Source of the DNA: Rhynchopus sp. YZ270_cl-10
Taxonomy: Eukaryota > Euglenozoa > Diplonemea > Diplonemida > Diplonemidae
NCBI GenBank assembly: GCA_964035575.1
Contig: OZ037887.1
Location: 558,001 to 622,000 of the forward strand
DNA length: 64,000 bases
Reading direction: 5' to 3'
The notes under the pieces were generated by a model, which was not told the DNA's origin, searched no databases, and saw only the letters and a list, made by a program, of their open reading frames with translations. The stretch's first letter is position 1; each line of letters starts with the position of its first letter. Shown in pieces: positions 1 through 10,855 of the stretch. Position numbers and translations under genes: made by a program.

Positions 1-551
1 AGATCCTGAAAAAAAAAGACAAAAATCCTGAAAATCTTGATTTTTTTTTTTTCTCCCGAAAAAAGACAAAAAAAGACAAAAGGTCTTTCCTGACCCGTGA
101 AAAAAGGAAAAAAAGAGAAAAAAAGATGAAAAAGATCTTGAAAATCTTTTTTTTTCTCAAAAAAAAGATAAAAAAGATTTTTGGGATTTTGAAAAATCTT
201 TTTGGGAAAAAAAAAAAAAAAGATTTTGAAAATCTTTTTTTTTTTTTTTCAAAGATTTCTCAAGATCTCGAGATTTTTCATGAAATTTCATGGATTTTTC
301 CAGGATTTTTCAGGATTTTTTCAGGATTTTCCCAGGATTTTCAAATCTTTTCTCTTTTTTTTTTTCTCCCAAAAATCTTTTTTTTTTTTTTTTTTCGGGA
401 GAAGAGGATTTTTTTTCTCGAAAAAAAAAAAAAAAAAAAAAGATCTTTCCCGACCCGTGAAAAAAAAAAACATTGTAGTAATAAAAGGTGTGAGGGAGAG
501 AGTAGTGGGGCTTGAGGGTGATTTTGTGCACCAAGTTCCTACAAAAATATT
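1..551. repeat. A/T-homopolymer and GATCTT-type low-complexity repeat
   Basis: This stretch is made of long A and T runs broken by short words such as AAAGATCTT, GGATTTTTC and CTCCCGAAAA. The segment at 82-99 (TCTTTCCTGACCCGTGAAAA) recurs in near-identical form at about 444-463, so part of the region is duplicated. Open frames across it encode only Lys/Phe-rich low-complexity peptides and are not credible genes. The words are partly self-complementary, which would allow folding, but I see no clean element boundary. Confidence 0.7.
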
Positions 552-1514
552 GTGAAATGTTTCAAAAAAAGATCGATGGGATTTATTTTTGTGAGGTTCC
601 GGGAAACCCGCAAACCAGAAAAGGGGTATCCCGTCGTTGCCAAAAATGAAAAACCAGTACAAAACCCAAGGGTGTTCCCACAGCGTACTGTTCCTCCAGC
701 CGCCCCGTCGCAACCAGGTGCCCCATCGCAACCAGCCGCTCCATCGCAACCAGGTGCCCCGACTCAACCCAATGTTGTCAACGACTCCCTGGTGGAGTCT
801 GTGACAGACGACACCACCAAAACTTGCGGCATCATCTGTAACGGAAGTGCATCCATTGGCAGCGTTCTACAATGTTTGTATCACTCAAAGTACGTGAGGG
901 ATGTGATTTTGAAATGTACTAACAACGACCCATGTTCCAAAGCTCTGAAGACCTTTCTTACCAGGCTTGCGGTGGAAGACGGGAAGGCTGCGAACTCTGG
1001 CACGCTCGTTAAAGCTTTAAAAAAAGATAGTGTGATAGAGAAATGTCTTGAGGGTAATAATGGTTATGAGTTCTTTTCGTTGCTCTTGAACAAATTCGAT
1101 AACCCTCATACCCTTTTGACTGAAAAATGCGAGTCTGTTGAGGAAGCGAGCAAAGCGATCACCGAAAACCCTAAAGCATGGGTGTTTGGTGAAACTGAAT
1201 CCCCCCCGCCGTTGTCTTTCAAGAGCGGTGATGATATGTTTTCGGTTGTTCTGTTTTGTAGGAAGCATGCGATTGGAAACGATACGTGTTATGTGCGCAG
1301 AGACGAAAACACATGGATGAAGTACAGTGGCAGACAGGTAAGCGTTGTCAAGAACCCGGACATGGATCGACGATACCTGACAGTGTACCACCGTGCTGCC
1401 ACTGCGAAGCGGAAACGTGAGAGAGACTCAGACGCCCCCTCCGCAAAAAAGCAGAAAACGGAGAGCAACGATGTGGCGAAAATGGATGAGGATGATGAGG
1501 ACGAGCTTTTTTAA
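552..1514 (+). CDS. Ubiquitin-specific-protease-like protein lacking the catalytic cysteine
   Basis: The 320-residue product has a Pro/Gln/Ala-rich low-complexity segment (about residues 48-75, APSQPGAPSQPAAPSQPG). This is followed by a region that resembles the Cys box of ubiquitin-specific proteases: NGSASIGSVLQCL, against the family pattern GNTC(F/Y)xNSVLQCL. At the catalytic cysteine position there is an alanine. Near residues 250-270, CYVRRDENTWMKYSGRQVSVV resembles the His-box end of the same fold (YVR..W..F.D..V..V). The C-terminus is a basic stretch (KRKRER, AKKQK) followed by an acidic tail (DEDDEDELF), which suggests nuclear location. At 320 residues the catalytic region is compressed compared with normal family members. 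The likely role is a non-catalytic ubiquitin binder or a decaying gene. The family assignment is by motif only. The start is uncertain: an in-frame ATG at 576 is also possible. Confidence 0.5.
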   Translation: MKCFKKRSMGFIFVRFRETRKPEKGYPVVAKNEKPVQNPRVFPQRTVPPAAPSQPGAPSQPAAPSQPGAPTQPNVVNDSLVESVTDDTTKTCGIICNGSASIGSVLQCLYHSKYVRDVILKCTNNDPCSKALKTFLTRLAVEDGKAANSGTLVKALKKDSVIEKCLEGNNGYEFFSLLLNKFDNPHTLLTEKCESVEEASKAITENPKAWVFGETESPPPLSFKSGDDMFSVVLFCRKHAIGNDTCYVRRDENTWMKYSGRQVSVVKNPDMDRRYLTVYHRAATAKRKRERDSDAPSAKKQKTESNDVAKMDEDDEDELF

Positions 1515-1866
1515 GTGTTATCCGGGCTAGGGAGGGGGTGTGCGGGTGTGGGGGGTGGGGGCCCAATTTGATGTAGATAAGTTCGGGGGATGAGGAGGGG
1601 GTGAGTGGTTTTCGTAAAAACCAAAAAACGTTGAAACTCCCTACTCCCCCCAATACAGGCTGTATCCTAAGTCGGGAAAAAACCACCATTTTCGGACCCG
1701 TCGTGTCCCAGAATTTTTTTTCCCAAAAAAAAAAAAAAAAAAAAGACAAAAAAAAAGAGCACAAAGCAAAACGTAACAAAAATTTCATAAACCCATTTGA
1801 CCCCCAATAATAGATTCTCCATCCCCAACGTGTGTGTGTGTTTTTTTTTTCTTATTTTTTTTTTTC
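1515..1866. other. Gene-free spacer, GT-rich then A/T-rich
   Basis: The spacer contains a G-rich GGGTGTGCGGGTGTGGGGG run just after the stop codon, a poly-A stretch near 1727-1744 and a poly-T stretch near 1843-1865. I see no gene in it. Confidence 0.5.
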
Positions 1867-2800
1867 CATCAGTCCTATTCGTGGTCATTTACCCCCCCCC
1901 CTAAATTTACCCCCCCCCCCCCTTATTTTACCCCCTTCAGAAAAAAACGGTTCAGGCCAAAATAACATGGTAATTTACCCCCCCCCCTTATAATACCCTG
2001 TTGTGGCTGGTACTTTACCCCCCTGGGGGGGTAAAGTACCAGCCACCAGGTAATTTTTGGGTAATTATCGCCGCAACACGCCAGGTGGTGTTTTGTCACG
2101 AGTGACCTAAACCCACGAGCGAAGCGAGGGGGTTCAGGGAACGAGTGGCAAAACACCACCTGGCGTGTAATTATGGGGTAATAGTTTCACTTAGTGCAGC
2201 GCATACCTGTTTTGTTTTATGGTTTGCTGGGAGGGGCTGATGTGTTCAGCGGGTCGTACATCCGGAGACTGTAGGACTCGTCTGATTTGAAGCTGGAGAC
2301 AAGCTCGAAATGAGGAAAGGGGTAAAGTGCAAATAATCTTTCACCCTGTTTTACATCACGTGTGCAGGTAGATGGGTGCAGGTGGGTACGTTTGTGCTGC
2401 GTGGGCGATACGTTTGGGACACCTCACGGAATCTGAGGCAACACCGTGATCCCTGACCAGTCATGGTTCAGGCACGGGCAGAAAGATGATGTGGATGATG
2501 TGGATCCATGATGCATGACTGCTTGCGATGTCGCAAGGAAGTGAGGAATTTTTTTCAGATGACACATTTGTCATGAGAGCATGTGTCGTCACACTGTGTT
2601 GTGCAAAATTTTACCCCACCGTGTATGAAAAAGTCCCCCCTTCCCACCCAAAAACATGACCTAACCCATAACATGGTAATTTACCCCCCCCCCTTACCCC
2701 CTCATTTACCCCCCCCCCCTTATTTTACCCCCTTATTTCCAAAATTTCCGGTTCACCGACCCAAAGGGGGGGGGGTAAATGACCACGAATAGGACTGATG
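1867..2800. mobile_element. 934-bp terminal-inverted-repeat DNA element (MITE-like)
   Basis: The left end (CATCAGTCCTATTCGTGGTC, then ATTTAC and a C-run) is repeated in inverted orientation at 2766-2800, giving terminal inverted repeats of about 35 bp. The ten bases on either side (1857-1866 and 2801-2810) are both TTTTTTTTTC. This may be a 10-bp target duplication, although the low complexity weakens the point. The interior has no convincing coding sequence. It holds a second hairpin centred near 2110, made of CACGCCAGGTGGTGTTTTG and its complement around a GAGCGAAGCGAGG core, and several copies of TTTACCCCCCCCC. A 9-11 bp duplication would fit a Mutator-like non-autonomous element, but the superfamily is inferred. 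Confidence 0.7.
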
Positions 2801-2892
2801 TTTTTTTTTCCATGTTTTTTTCTTGCGCGCGCGCGCGGAAAATTTTTGGGCCCTCCGAGCATTAAACACAGACAAAAGTGAGCCTGCCCTAA

Positions 2893-3583
2893 ATTTCCCT
2901 CAGGAAATAAATTTCCCTCGGGCAATAAATTTCCCTCAGGAAAGAAATTTCCCTCAGGCAATAAATTTCCCTCAGGAAATAAATTTGCCCCAGGAAATAA
3001 ATTTACCCCAGGAAATAATTTCCCTCAGGAAATAAATTTCCCTCGGGCAATAAATTTCCCTCAGGAAATAAATTTGCCCCAGGAAATAAATTTACCCCAG
3101 GAAATAATTTCCCTCAGGAAATAAATTTCCCTCAGGCAATAAATTTCCCTCAGGAAATAAATTTACCCCAGGAAATAATTTCCCTCAGGCAATAAATTTC
3201 CCTCAGGAAATAAATTTACCCCAGGAAATAATTTCCCTCAGGCAATAAATTTCCCTCAGGAAATAAATTTCCCTCAGGAAATAAATTTCCCTCAGGAAAT
3301 AAATTTCCCTCAAGAAATAAATTTCCCTCAGGCAATAAATTTCCCTCAGGCAATAAATTTCCCTCAGGCAATAAATTTCCCTCAGGAAATAAATTTGCCT
3401 CAGGAAATAAATTTCCCTCAGGAAATAAATTTACCCCAGGAAATAATTTCCCTCAGGCAATAAATTTCCCTCAGGCAATAAATTTCCCTCAGGAAATAAA
3501 TTTCCCTCGGGCAATAAATTTCCCTCAGGAAAGAAATTTCCCTCAGGCAATAAATTTCCCTCAGGAAATAAATTTCCTTTCAG
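2893..3583. repeat. 18-bp minisatellite array
   Basis: About 38 tandem units of 18 bp follow the pattern AATAAATTTCCCTCAGGA. Units vary in a few fixed positions (CAGGA/CAGGC/CGGGC, and CCCT/ACCC/GCCC). The order of variants is itself repeated, for example near 2950-3030 and 3060-3120, which suggests growth by duplication of multi-unit blocks. The array is AT-rich and codes for nothing credible. Confidence 0.92.
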
Positions 3584-3589
3584 GATATG

Positions 3590-4350
3590 CACCTGGGGAA
3601 CTGGGTTGCATCCTGTTCCTTAATTTTTTTTGCCTGCGGCGCCATTTTTTCATTTTTTGCTCCGCAAAAAAGGGTTCGTTGAGTGACTCTGGTGACAGGG
3701 ATTACGCTCCACGTGTGGAACGTATGGAAATCCATACGTGAATTGTTTTGAAAAGGTGGAATCCGTACGTGTCCATACGTGGTAATTTGGGTTTTGGATT
3801 GAGGCTGGGGTGAGGTTAGGTGAGGGGTGGGGCTCCGCCCCCACCTCTCACCTACCCCCCACAGAATTCTATTTTTACTCGTAAACCCGCAAATTTCTTC
3901 TATTTTACCGGAAAAGGAAGATGCAGCATGGTGAAAGGAAAAATGTAGCGTACCGTGCGCCTGCGGCGCAAGCTTGCAACCCACCCTTCCCGCGACATAG
4001 TAGGCAATTTTAAGCGCAATTTTTTGAAATGTTGCGCACCGTGGCTTCGCTAGAAACTTTCGTTTTAGCAAAATATGGAAGTAAAATTTACGGAACTGGA
4101 CGATAGTTACCAACAAAAGTGCCATTTTATGTCAACATTTTTAAGAAATGTTGCGTACCGTGGCTTCGCCAGAACCTTTGGGAAGCAATGAGGAGTGAGA
4201 AAGAAGGATAAGGGCAAAGAAAAAAGTAGCGTACCTTGCGCCTGCGGCGCAAGCTTGCATTCCATCCTTTCCATGACATAGTTTGGCTGTAAAAAAAGGT
4301 GCAATTGTAAGCGCATTTTTTAGAAATGTTGCGTACCGTGGCTTCGCCAC
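3590..4350 (+). repeat. Cluster of dispersed CGCCTGCGGCGC-type repeats
   Basis: Several modules that recur elsewhere are clustered here. One is GCCTGCGGCGCCATTTT followed by TTTTGCTCCGCAAAAAAGGG at about 3630-3675; it recurs near 43055-43095. Another has the pattern GCGCCTGCGGCGCAAGCTTG, then a CCATGACATAGT-like stretch, then GTTGCGTACCGTGGCTTCGCC. It is seen at about 3955-4055 and 4230-4350, recurs at 49565-49695, and lies inverted at about 7010-7145. The core is palindromic. No coding sequence is evident. This is probably a non-autonomous repeat family. Confidence 0.65.
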
Positions 4351-4519
4351 GAGTTTAACACTGAAAAGATGGGGAATATTCTTGAACGCGCTGTTGCCCT
4401 GTTTCTCAGCAACAAGCGTCACAGATTCAAGAGAAAACGGAGGTGTTCCTGCTGATGGCGGAGGAGTTGGAAAACGTCGCCCCCCCCAGACTGCAGACTA
4501 ATTTTTTCATTTAATTACT

Positions 4520-4890
4520 TACCATACCACCCCGATATTTTTGAAAAATGGCCCCACGTATTAGTGACCGGGCCCATATTTTTCAAAATTTAAGTGGTCA
4601 AAAAATTGTCCAATTTTTGAGATTGACCCCACCACTGCACGGGCGGATCCCAAAAATGCAAATAAGGACCCTTTTCCACAACCTTCCTTCACCCCCCGCT
4701 GTAGGGTAACCGAAGGTGAAGTCAATATTACAAACCCGGATTTTGAGGAAATTTTTGGCCGAAAATCGGCCCCAGCTATTAGTGACCGGGCTCATATTGT
4801 CCAAAATTTAAGTCATTAAAATTGTGTCCATTTTTCCAGATTGACCCCACCACTGACTGGGATTGGCTCAAAAATGCAAATAACGGCGTT
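4520..4890 (+). repeat. Dispersed repeat, two diverged tandem copies
   Basis: A segment of about 110 bp with GTGACCGGGC, TTTAAGTGGTCAAAAAATTG and GATTGACCCCACCACTG occurs at about 4555-4670 and, diverged, at 4780-4880. A third copy lies at 6605-6730. The copies sit among AT-rich unique sequence. No open frame of interest runs through them. Confidence 0.6.
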
Positions 4891-5435
4891 TTCGCCTGTA
4901 TTGTTGGTTACGAAACCCCGTGCAGACTAGCCATTTAATTACTTACTTACCCGACCCCCCCAATCCTTAGTCTGCAGACTGGCCCCCCCCCCCGTAGGGG
5001 AGTCCACGTAGCCGTTTTTTCTGTCACACACCCCAAAAAATCATAAAAAAATGCAAAAAAATCATTCCAAAACACAAACCCACTCCAGAAAACACATTTC
5101 TGGGACTATTCCTTACTTTTTGATGCCTTTTTGGCACTTTTTGGCACTTTTAGGAACTTTTTTTGACACTTTTTGTAGCGTTTTCACCCCATTTTCATCG
5201 TTTTCTAAGGGGGTTTGATACAGGGCGATTTATCAAAAAATTCAATTTTTTTCAATAGTCCAAAACAAGAAGAAAAGAGATTTTTTCCACTCAGATGTGT
5301 CCACAGAGCGATTTCTGGGGGGTTTTGGGGCCAAAAGTCTATTTTTTTGTACGCCTTTGCTGAAAATTTTGAATTTTTTTTTTGCCGTAAAAACCACTTT
5401 TTAGCCGGGAGGAGGAAGTGTGACATAAGTGTGAC

Positions 5436-6205
5436 ATTGGAGGGGGGCATCTCATAGCCCAGAAAAAAGCGTTTTTTTTACTTGGAAGTAGGGTTTTCTG
5501 CCTATTTGGGTGTCCCCGCATCCATTCCGAGCCGAATTCTGGCCTTCTGTGACTTTTTTGGCGGCCCTTTTGGGGTCGGCATTTGGTAATCATCCCAAGA
5601 ACACCCCAAAGAACAGGTATTTTTAGGGTAAAATGAGCATTTTTTTCGAAAAAAAATATTTCTGGGGGTGCCAAAAAAGCCCCAAAACCATATTTTCCCA
5701 CCCCCGGACCTCACCCCAATATGATGGGAGTGGTTTTTGGGTCTTTACAGGTGCTCTTTGGAACTAGAAAGTGTAATTTGCTAAGTGTGACATAAGTGTG
5801 ACATAAGTGTGACACTAAGTGTGACATAAGTGTGACAGCGGAGGGGGGCATCTCATAGCCCAGAAAAAAGCGTTTTTTTAACTGGAAAGTAGGGTTTTCT
5901 GCCTATTTGGATGTCCCCGCATCCATTCCGAGCCGAATTCTGGCCTGTAGTGACTTTTCTGGTGATTTTTTTCGGGGTTGGTATGTTGGAAACACCCCCA
6001 AAAACGGGTATTTTAAGGGTAAAATGAATGCTTTTTCCAGAAAATTTTATTTCTGGGGCCGAAAATCGGTGCCAAAAAAGCCCCAAAACCATATTTTCCC
6101 ACCCTCGGACCTCACCCCAGTATGATGGGAGTGGTTTTTGGGCTTTACAAGTACTCTTTGGAACTAGAAAGTGTAATTTGCTAAGTGTGACATAAGTGTG
6201 ACAAA
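5436..6205 (+). repeat. Direct duplication of a ~380-bp unit with a GTGTGACATAA microrepeat
   Basis: The block starting GGAGGGGGGCATCTCATAGC at 5441 is repeated at 5842 with small differences over about 370 bp. Each copy includes CCGCATCCATTCCGAGCCGA and a run resembling GTGGTTTTTGGG. Between them, at 5784-5838, the short unit TAAGTGTGACA is repeated about five times. Frames through the region read the same low-complexity text and are not supported as genes. Confidence 0.75.
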
Positions 6206-7004
6206 AGCGTCACATTTTTGTCACACATTTTTCGTGTTTTTTTTCAGAAAAACACGATTTTTTTAAGGAACAAAGCTTCTGTTGAGGTCGTCTGTGGTTT
6301 TAATGAGATATTTTTGTGATCGGGAGGTGGTTTTGGGGCCAAATACGACTATTTTAGTGGATTTCTTAACCTAAAACTCAAAAAAATGGGTTTGTGACAC
6401 GGTTTCTTAAGGAATTCCTACTACGTGGACTCCCCTACCCCCCCCCCCGTATTTGTTTCCGGAATTGAGCTTCTGAGGACCTTTTTCGCGCGAAGCGCGA
6501 AAATTTTTTTTTTTGCCAAAAAGAAAGAAATTGGGCGTGGGATTCTAAAATTTTTCGGGGAAAACGGCATATTTAGCGATAAGTATGGCAGCATTTTTTG
6601 GCCGAAAATGGGCCCCACGTATAAGCAACCGGGCTCATATTTTCAAAAAATTTAAGTGGTCAAAAAATTGTCCAATTTTCGAGATTGACCCCACCACTGC
6701 ACGGGTGAATCCCAAAAATGCAAATAAGGATGTTTTTGGCACAAAATAAATCTGCCAAAAAAATTGTGTCCCGGATTGGATTTTGGACCCCCCGGACCCC
6801 ATATTTAGAAATAGCCCTGGGTACCGGCAAAAAAAAAAGGGTCAAAAAAATTTTTCGCGCTCCGCGCGAAAAGGTCCGTTCATTTCAGGTAAATACGTGA
6901 TGACGTGGGATGGTAATGTACATCAAGAACCAAACCAACCCTTTTTCTCATGTTTTTTCTACGCCTGCCTTCCCTCAGTACAAGAAGAAACGGCAGTCAT
7001 AATA
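6206..7004. other. Gene-free repeat-derived DNA
   Basis: This stretch contains the third copy of the GACCGGGC/TTGACCCCACCACTG repeat (about 6605-6730), two self-complementary TTCGCGCGAAGCGCGAAAA-type words (6486-6503 and 6858-6874) and homopolymer tracts. I see no credible gene. Confidence 0.5.
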
Positions 7005-7330
7005 TCTAAACTTTGTGGCGAAGCCACGGTACGCAACATTTCAAAAATTGTGACTTAAAATCAAACATTTTTACAGCCAAACTATGGTAGAGGGCTGTGG
7101 GATTCCGCTCATAAGTTTTGCGCCGCAGGCGCATCGGTACGCTACTTTTTCCTTCTCTCGGAACGGCAAGGACCCCACAGAAGCATATTTTCCCCCGATT
7201 ATGGCCGCAATTGAAAGATTTGCGCCACGTCTTACCGAGAGGAAAAAACTGCAATTATACCCAAGTACAGCCCAATTTTGCCCAATTACGCCCAATTACA
7301 CCCAGTCACACCACTAGTACAACTCAGGTG
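7005..7330 (-). repeat. Inverted copy of the CGCCTGCGGCGC-type repeat plus CCCAATTA microrepeat
   Basis: Reading on the minus strand, the modules GTTGCGTACCGTGGCTTCGCC (7013-7040) and GCGCCTGCGGCGCAAAA (near 7120) appear in the same order as in the copies at 4 kb and 49.6 kb. The right part contains five imperfect tandem copies of CCCAATT(A/T)CGC between 7258 and 7312. Confidence 0.6.
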
Positions 7331-7860
7331 TTTTTGAGGGGGGCTTACCAGGGGGTGGCCTGTTTTGCTTGCTCACACGGTGGGGTCCAGCCTCTGAGCG
7401 GGTCAAACGGGATACTTAACTAGAGGGTGTGACGACACCCGCTTTTCGGGTGTGGCACCGAAAAGTGGAACGCCTATGACGGGCGGGTTTTGGTAACCGG
7501 ACAGGGGACTGACTGCATGCCTTCCAGATATTTTGTGGCACTACATGCCCACAACCCGGAAAAAGGGCACACAAGTCACACAAAAAAGACGCGAAAAGGG
7601 CGGGGAAAAAACCGGTCCCCAGCCGAAAAACCCCGGAAAATAGGATCGTCATGGTTGAAGTCTGTCGTGTTGTCGTCGTGCGTCATCGACGAGACAAGCT
7701 GAGGAAGGTGCAGGGTGATTGGCTGCGAAACCCCCCAATTGCCCCCTTAAAAAATGCACCAGAGCGATGACGCACGATAACGCACGATGACACACGATTT
7801 AGCACGATAACCGAGCCTGAAAACGCTGCAATTTAAATTTTGTTCTTTTATTTTACACAC
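7331..7860. other. Gene-free stretch
   Basis: I see no supported gene here. Near 7765-7810 the unit ACGCACGATGAC is imperfectly repeated four times, just upstream of the splice acceptor of the next gene. Confidence 0.4.
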
Positions 7861-7867
7861 TTTACAG

Positions 7868-8359
7868 ATAACTCAGAAAGATCTGTCGAGTGCGCGCGAG
7901 ACGCTGAAGGATGCGCAGAGGGAGAAGGTGTTGGCGATGGAAGCTCCACCGAAAAAGAAAAAAGCGGTCAAAAAAGTTAAATCTACGGTATGATAACGTA
8001 TTGTGTTTTTGGGTTCTTGTTTTTTTCTTGTAACGTTGACACTTCTGCAGGGAAGTTCTACCTCGACGACTTCTTCAGTTGCCAGTAGACTGTCTGCTCT
8101 GGAAAAAGAATTTGCTGCTCTGAACAGGACACTGAACGGTACTATTATGACATTGATAAACGATCGGGAAGTAGAGGGGAGAACGAATAAGGGAGGGCAG
8201 AAATCCGGTGTTATACCACCACTGTATGTACTTAATCATATGGATCTTGAGCACCACATTTACACTTCCGCAGGTTTCCACCACGGGGAGAGTGACTCAA
8301 ACCACAGTCGCATCAGCGAATGGGAGACTTCCGTTCTCCTGCCTGATCCAAAAAAGTGA
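7868..8359 (+). pseudogene. 5'-truncated copy of an intron-containing coiled-coil gene
   Basis: The exon at 7868-7987 reads ITQKDLSSARETLKDAQREK and continues into a lysine-rich stretch (PKKKKAVKKVK). It is preceded by a pyrimidine tract and CAG. Its 5' half and the adjoining intron end are nearly identical to exon 2 of the gene at 16656-18367 (INQKDLSTARETLNE), so the two are paralogues. A 63-nt intron (7988-8050, GTATGA...CTGCAG) joins in phase 0 to an exon reading GSSTSTTSSVASRLSALEKE and ending in a heptad-like coiled coil (LSALEKEFAALNRTL). A further GTATGT...CCGCAG interval lies at 8224-8273, but its use is uncertain. No counterpart of the first exon (MPDPND...) is present upstream, so this copy is probably a fragment. 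Function is unknown. Confidence 0.5.
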
Positions 8360-8384
8360 AAGGCTTGTTTTTTGCATTGTTGTT

Positions 8385-8465
8385 CTTGTGCTTTCATCCG
8401 GGGCTGGCATCGTACATGGGTCAGTCGGAGGTGCCTGCATCAATAACTATTCTCTTTTGTTTTTG
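8385..8465 (+). repeat. Q-family structured element, copy 1
   Basis: The core words are GTGCTTTCATCC, GGCTGGCATCGTAC, GGGTCAGTCGGAGGTGCC and TGCATCAATAAC, followed by a T-rich tail. GGCA and TGCC in the core can pair. The motif occurs four times in the window, always on the + strand. It may be a small RNA gene, a SINE-like sequence or an mRNA signal. Confidence 0.7.
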
Positions 8466-8559
8466 TTTTATTTTTCCTGTTACCAGTGCGACGCCTCTTC
8501 CTCCGAAGGAACGGGGATCACGTCTGCGACTGGGGTGAGGGTGCCCCTCTAAATAAGAG

Positions 8560-9150
8560 ATGGCTGTGCGCGTGAGGACGTGACAGGAACGGTCTGCATC
8601 ATCTCGACGATGCAAAACGGATTTTTGTCACAAGCATTGCTGCAAAAACTGTCTGTCTGAGAGAAGCTGTGCAGTAGAAGCCGGTTCTCTTGGTCGCACT
8701 AAAAAATGCACGTTGTATTCCCCCCTGTCTCTCAATAACTGTTGTGTCTGAACGTAATTAGAAAAAGAAATACAATTCCCATTTCCTCACCACACAAGCC
8801 ACACCCCTCATCTTTTTTGTCTAGTTCCCCACAACACAAATCCCCTACTCTACATCACAACAGGTTCGGACACAACACATCCACACAATTTCGGGGGATA
8901 TTGATCGTGACTCCAACTTGGACACTCCTGAGATCTATGTGTATGTGTGTATCAACAACGTCAACGCTCCTTCGGACTTTGGTCTCACACAAAACTTTCT
9001 CCTTACGAATAAGAGTCTACATAGTCCTATTATCAGCAATTCGACAGCACGGGTACAGGACGTTGTGTCTATTGAGACTGGAGACCAGGGGATTCGGGTG
9101 AGACCCGAAGGGTCATTCCCTGTCTGGACTTCCTGGAGGAAGATGACCTA
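8560..9150. other. Gene-free stretch
   Basis: Short open frames here have biased, repeat-free but unrecognisable sequence. I see no feature that I can support. Confidence 0.35.
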
Positions 9151-9153
9151 GAT

Positions 9154-9265
9154 GACAAAGTAGGGCAAAAAGTAGGGCAGAAAGGGCTCTGTAATAGGTA
9201 GGAATATTTCTGTAGTGCACTGCCCTACTTTTTGACGTACTTTTTGACCTACTTTTCAGCCAACA
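9154..9265. mobile_element. Short foldback element
   Basis: GTAGGGCAAAAAGTAGGGCAG at the left is mirrored by CTGCCCTACTTTTTGACGTAC at the right around a spacer of about 40 bp. This gives a near-palindromic unit of about 110 bp. No coding sequence is present. Confidence 0.5.
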
Positions 9266-9404
9266 TCTTCGCGGAGGTCTGTCTCCAGTCTGTGACGGTA
9301 CTGCGTGCGTAAGGGGTAAGGAGCATCCAGAAGACACCGGCGGTATGAAGAAATGCTTACCAAAAACTTAAAATAAAGGGAGATAGTCAGACTTACCCTA
9401 CCCT

Positions 9405-9540
9405 ATTTTGAAAAAGTTCAGACTTGCCCGAAAATAAGTTCAGACTTGCCCTAAAAGTGTTTTTTGGGCAAGTCTGAACTTATTTTTAGGGCAAACACTT
9501 TTTTTAGGGCAAGTCTGAACTTATTTTAGGGCAACAAGTC
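9405..9540. repeat. Alternating direct and inverted AGTTCAGACTTGCCC repeats
   Basis: AGTTCAGACTTGCCC occurs twice in forward orientation, followed by two inverted copies (GGGCAAGTCTGAACT) separated by AAAACACTTTTT-like spacers. The block can form two alternative hairpins. Confidence 0.7.
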
Positions 9541-10200
9541 AGGCCACTTTGGCTGGGGCACTCTTGGGGCCCCATGTGGTATGACTTGTTTATTGCCCTA
9601 AAATGCCTAACCGAGCCGGAGCCCAAAAATGATGCCAGAAACCACCAGCCACCCGGAAAGGGTGAACAGGCAGTCCACGTTGGGCCAGAACCGGTTACAA
9701 AGGAAGCCGTGTTCTGGGGCAACGTGGGGCGCAAAGTTTTACAATTTTCATGCACGGGTGCTCCACAAATTACCAAGTATTCCTTCTTTGTTGAATTGAG
9801 AGAGAGTCAGTGTTTAGCTACCACGCGGGCTTGCTTAGAATCCTTCGAGGCCGGCACAATTTTATTTATGTGGTCGGTTAAGACATGCCTATTGAAGAAC
9901 AACGAGATCATCGTTGAAAGGAGCGAACTCCCCTTCCCACAACATCTCTCACATTTCAACTCAGAATTCATACTTGGTTAAAGGGGGAGCAGACCTATTA
10001 TTACACCTTAAAAAATTTATTTTCCCTGAAAAATCCCAAAAAAGTTTAACTTTTGAAAATTTTAATGACCTATTATTACAGTGTTATTTAAGCGCTATTT
10101 AACCACTATTACACCTATGACACCTATTACCCTATCACCCCCTATTCCACCCTTACCGCCCCCACATAGTCAACAGTCCTGTCAGGATTATACGACAAAA
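9541..10200. other. Spacer with recurring CCTATTATTACA words
   Basis: An open frame at 9574-9981 gives 135 residues with no recognisable motif and I do not support it as a gene. The word CCTATTATTACA occurs near 9990, 10069 and again at 10817, just before the acidic gene's reading frame runs into repeats. It may be a repeat edge or a splice-acceptor-like sequence. Confidence 0.35.
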
Positions 10201-10218
10201 TCATTCCAACTTTAAAAC

Positions 10219-10855
10219 ATGTCTGGCTCTGACTCTCCTGTGATTGTGTCTGCACCGCCTAAACCAGAACCTCAATACGTGGATCTGGATGAGTCTCTGG
10301 ATGAGTCTCTGGATGAGTCTCTGGATGTGGATGTGGAGATGGAAGATGAGCCGATCCCTGTCGTTGACCTCGATCACGATGTGATGGAGCCTTTCGAGAT
10401 CGACAGCGACGACGAGATCAGTTGTATCCTTGATGTAATTGATGTTGCGACGATCGTCGTGGACGATGACGATGGCGACGACCCCAACACCCCCGCCGAA
10501 GTCGAGGAGTACAACCCCGTCCGCGAAAAGGACGACTGGTGTGTTGAAAAATTCTGGGCATCCAAAGCCCCGGCGACCCCCACCAACAAGCGCATCGAGA
10601 TCCCCTCGTGGTGCAAGGTGGCGGTCGTTGCGGGGGGTGGCGACCTCAGGTCCAGGAAGCACTTGGTGGAAGTGCTCGGACTCAAGACGACGCCCAAGGT
10701 ACAATGCAAGAAGTGGGAGGAAGAGATCAACCAGCACCGGGCACAGAGCGGGCCGGGGAAGAAGACGGCTTGTCGTTTGGTGGATACGAGCACCCACCAC
10801 TCGAAGTACAAGTCACACCTATTATTACAGTTAAATGGTGCTACTGAAAATCAGT
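10219..10855 (+). CDS. Acidic protein of unknown function, 3' end lost into repeats
   Basis: The frame opens at an ATG and encodes about 210 plausible residues. An acidic N-terminal half contains a four-residue tandem repeat (LDESLDESLDESLD) and clusters of Asp. A more neutral or basic half contains WCVEKFWASKAPATPTNKR and KKWEEEINQHR. The base composition and third-position bias over 10219-10800 look coding. Beyond 10855 the frame runs into the dispersed GACCTGTCAATATCG motif and the (GGTACACA)n array. The last hundred-odd residues of the open frame are therefore an artefact, and the true C-terminus is either missing or reached by splicing. I do not recognise the family. The region may be the edge of a larger element that ends at the motif. 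Confidence 0.5.

Noticed and set aside
1-551. Telomere or subtelomere at the window edge
   Set aside because: The repeats are irregular A/T words with no tandem telomere-like unit.
126-767. Lys/Phe-rich open frames at the left edge
   Set aside because: They arise from poly-A/poly-T tracts in overlapping frames on both strands.
9574-9981. 135-codon frame (MWYDLFIALKCLTEPEPKND...)
   Set aside because: It has no recognisable motif, a competing frame on the other strand, and lies between repeat blocks. Not enough evidence for a gene.
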